From assembly GCA_029260985.1 (NCBI GenBank), contig JAJDCE010000060.1, positions 1-5,200 on the forward strand: a stretch of DNA of 5,200 nucleotides. The letters run 5' to 3'. Positions 5,181 through 5,200 of this stretch are shown here, one piece after another. A model generated the notes under the pieces. It was not told the DNA's origin and made no database searches. It was given only the letters and a program-made list of their open reading frames with translations. The position numbers and the translations under genes are program-made. Within the stretch, counting starts at the first letter, position 1. Every line of letters begins with the position of its first letter. This DNA comes from Patescibacteria group bacterium (lineage in GTDB: Bacteria > Patescibacteriota > Gracilibacteria > UM-FILTER-43-11).

Positions 5181-5200
5181 CAAGGGTTCAATGTTGGCTT

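Larger units (their letters stand above)
5011..5200 (+). other. Non-coding structured stretch, possible long leader or small RNA
   Basis: About 190 bases downstream of the divergent promoter show no supportable reading frame on either strand. They contain the two hairpins and two direct TACGAAA motifs (5035-5041, 5098-5104) 63 bases apart. The stretch may be the 5' leader of a gene beyond the window, a small RNA, or recombination-site DNA. I recognise no known RNA family. Confidence 0.25.

Noticed and set aside
5009..5199. ACCCAAC (5009-5015, fits RYYYAAC) and GTTGGCT (5193-5199, near GTTRRRY) as outer boxes of an integron attC site.
   Set aside because: The pair is 191 bp apart, longer than usual attC sites, GTTGGCT breaks the RRR rule at its third position, and the inner L boxes are not complementary. 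Short motifs like these occur by chance.
5191..5200. ATGTTGGCTT as the start of a new gene, with AAGGG just upstream.
   Set aside because: Only three codons are visible and the AAGGG-to-ATG distance is very short, so it cannot be supported here.
1..5200. A CRISPR array or insertion sequence.
   Set aside because: No regularly spaced direct repeats of CRISPR length, no transposase and no terminal repeats with target duplications are visible.

Overview
The window looks like a piece of a compact, AT-rich bacterial chromosome. The organism cannot be named from 5.2 kb. Short intergenic gaps, a small helicase, start codons without clear Shine-Dalgarno sequences and a single-subunit Xer-like recombinase would fit the Candidate Phyla Radiation (Patescibacteria), but this is a low-confidence inference. 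UGA acts as a stop at natural C-termini in two genes (the ZIP transporter and the recombinase), which argues against the UGA=Gly code of Gracilibacteria/Absconditabacteria.

Left part (1-3053): the N-terminal 92 codons of uracil-DNA glycosylase (ung, minus strand, running off the left edge) are divergent from a UvrD/Rep-type helicase (plus strand). The divergent region between them contains a perfect 14-bp inverted repeat overlapping the ung promoter, an A-tract stretch and the helicase promoter. Twenty-one bases after the helicase lies an eight-helix permease of the UPF0718/ArsP type, probably co-transcribed. The helicase keeps most SF1 motifs, but its Walker B glutamate is replaced by asparagine.

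Middle (3054-4073): a GufA-like ZIP metal transporter on the minus strand converges on the permease. A 24-bp dyad, probably an operator, lies just upstream of its start. Next is a complete tRNA-Ser(UGA) on the plus strand with an encoded CCA.

Right part (4074-5200): a 271-aa tyrosine recombinase with all catalytic residues is on the minus strand, its 3' end 32 bases from the tRNA 3' end. Its upstream region (4922-5200) has no supported gene but is rich in structure: two interleaved divergent promoters, a copy of the 12-mer half-site also found in the ung/helicase inverted repeat, further TACGAAA motifs, a small hairpin and a 68-nt AT-rich hairpin with three bulged bases on one arm.

The most interesting possibility is a recombinase with its own sites or operators: Xer-like arms lie both at its promoter and beside ung, and a divergent promoter reads into a folded single-strand-capable structure, a layout that recalls an integron. 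None of this is proven by the window, and the flanking sequence to the right would decide it.
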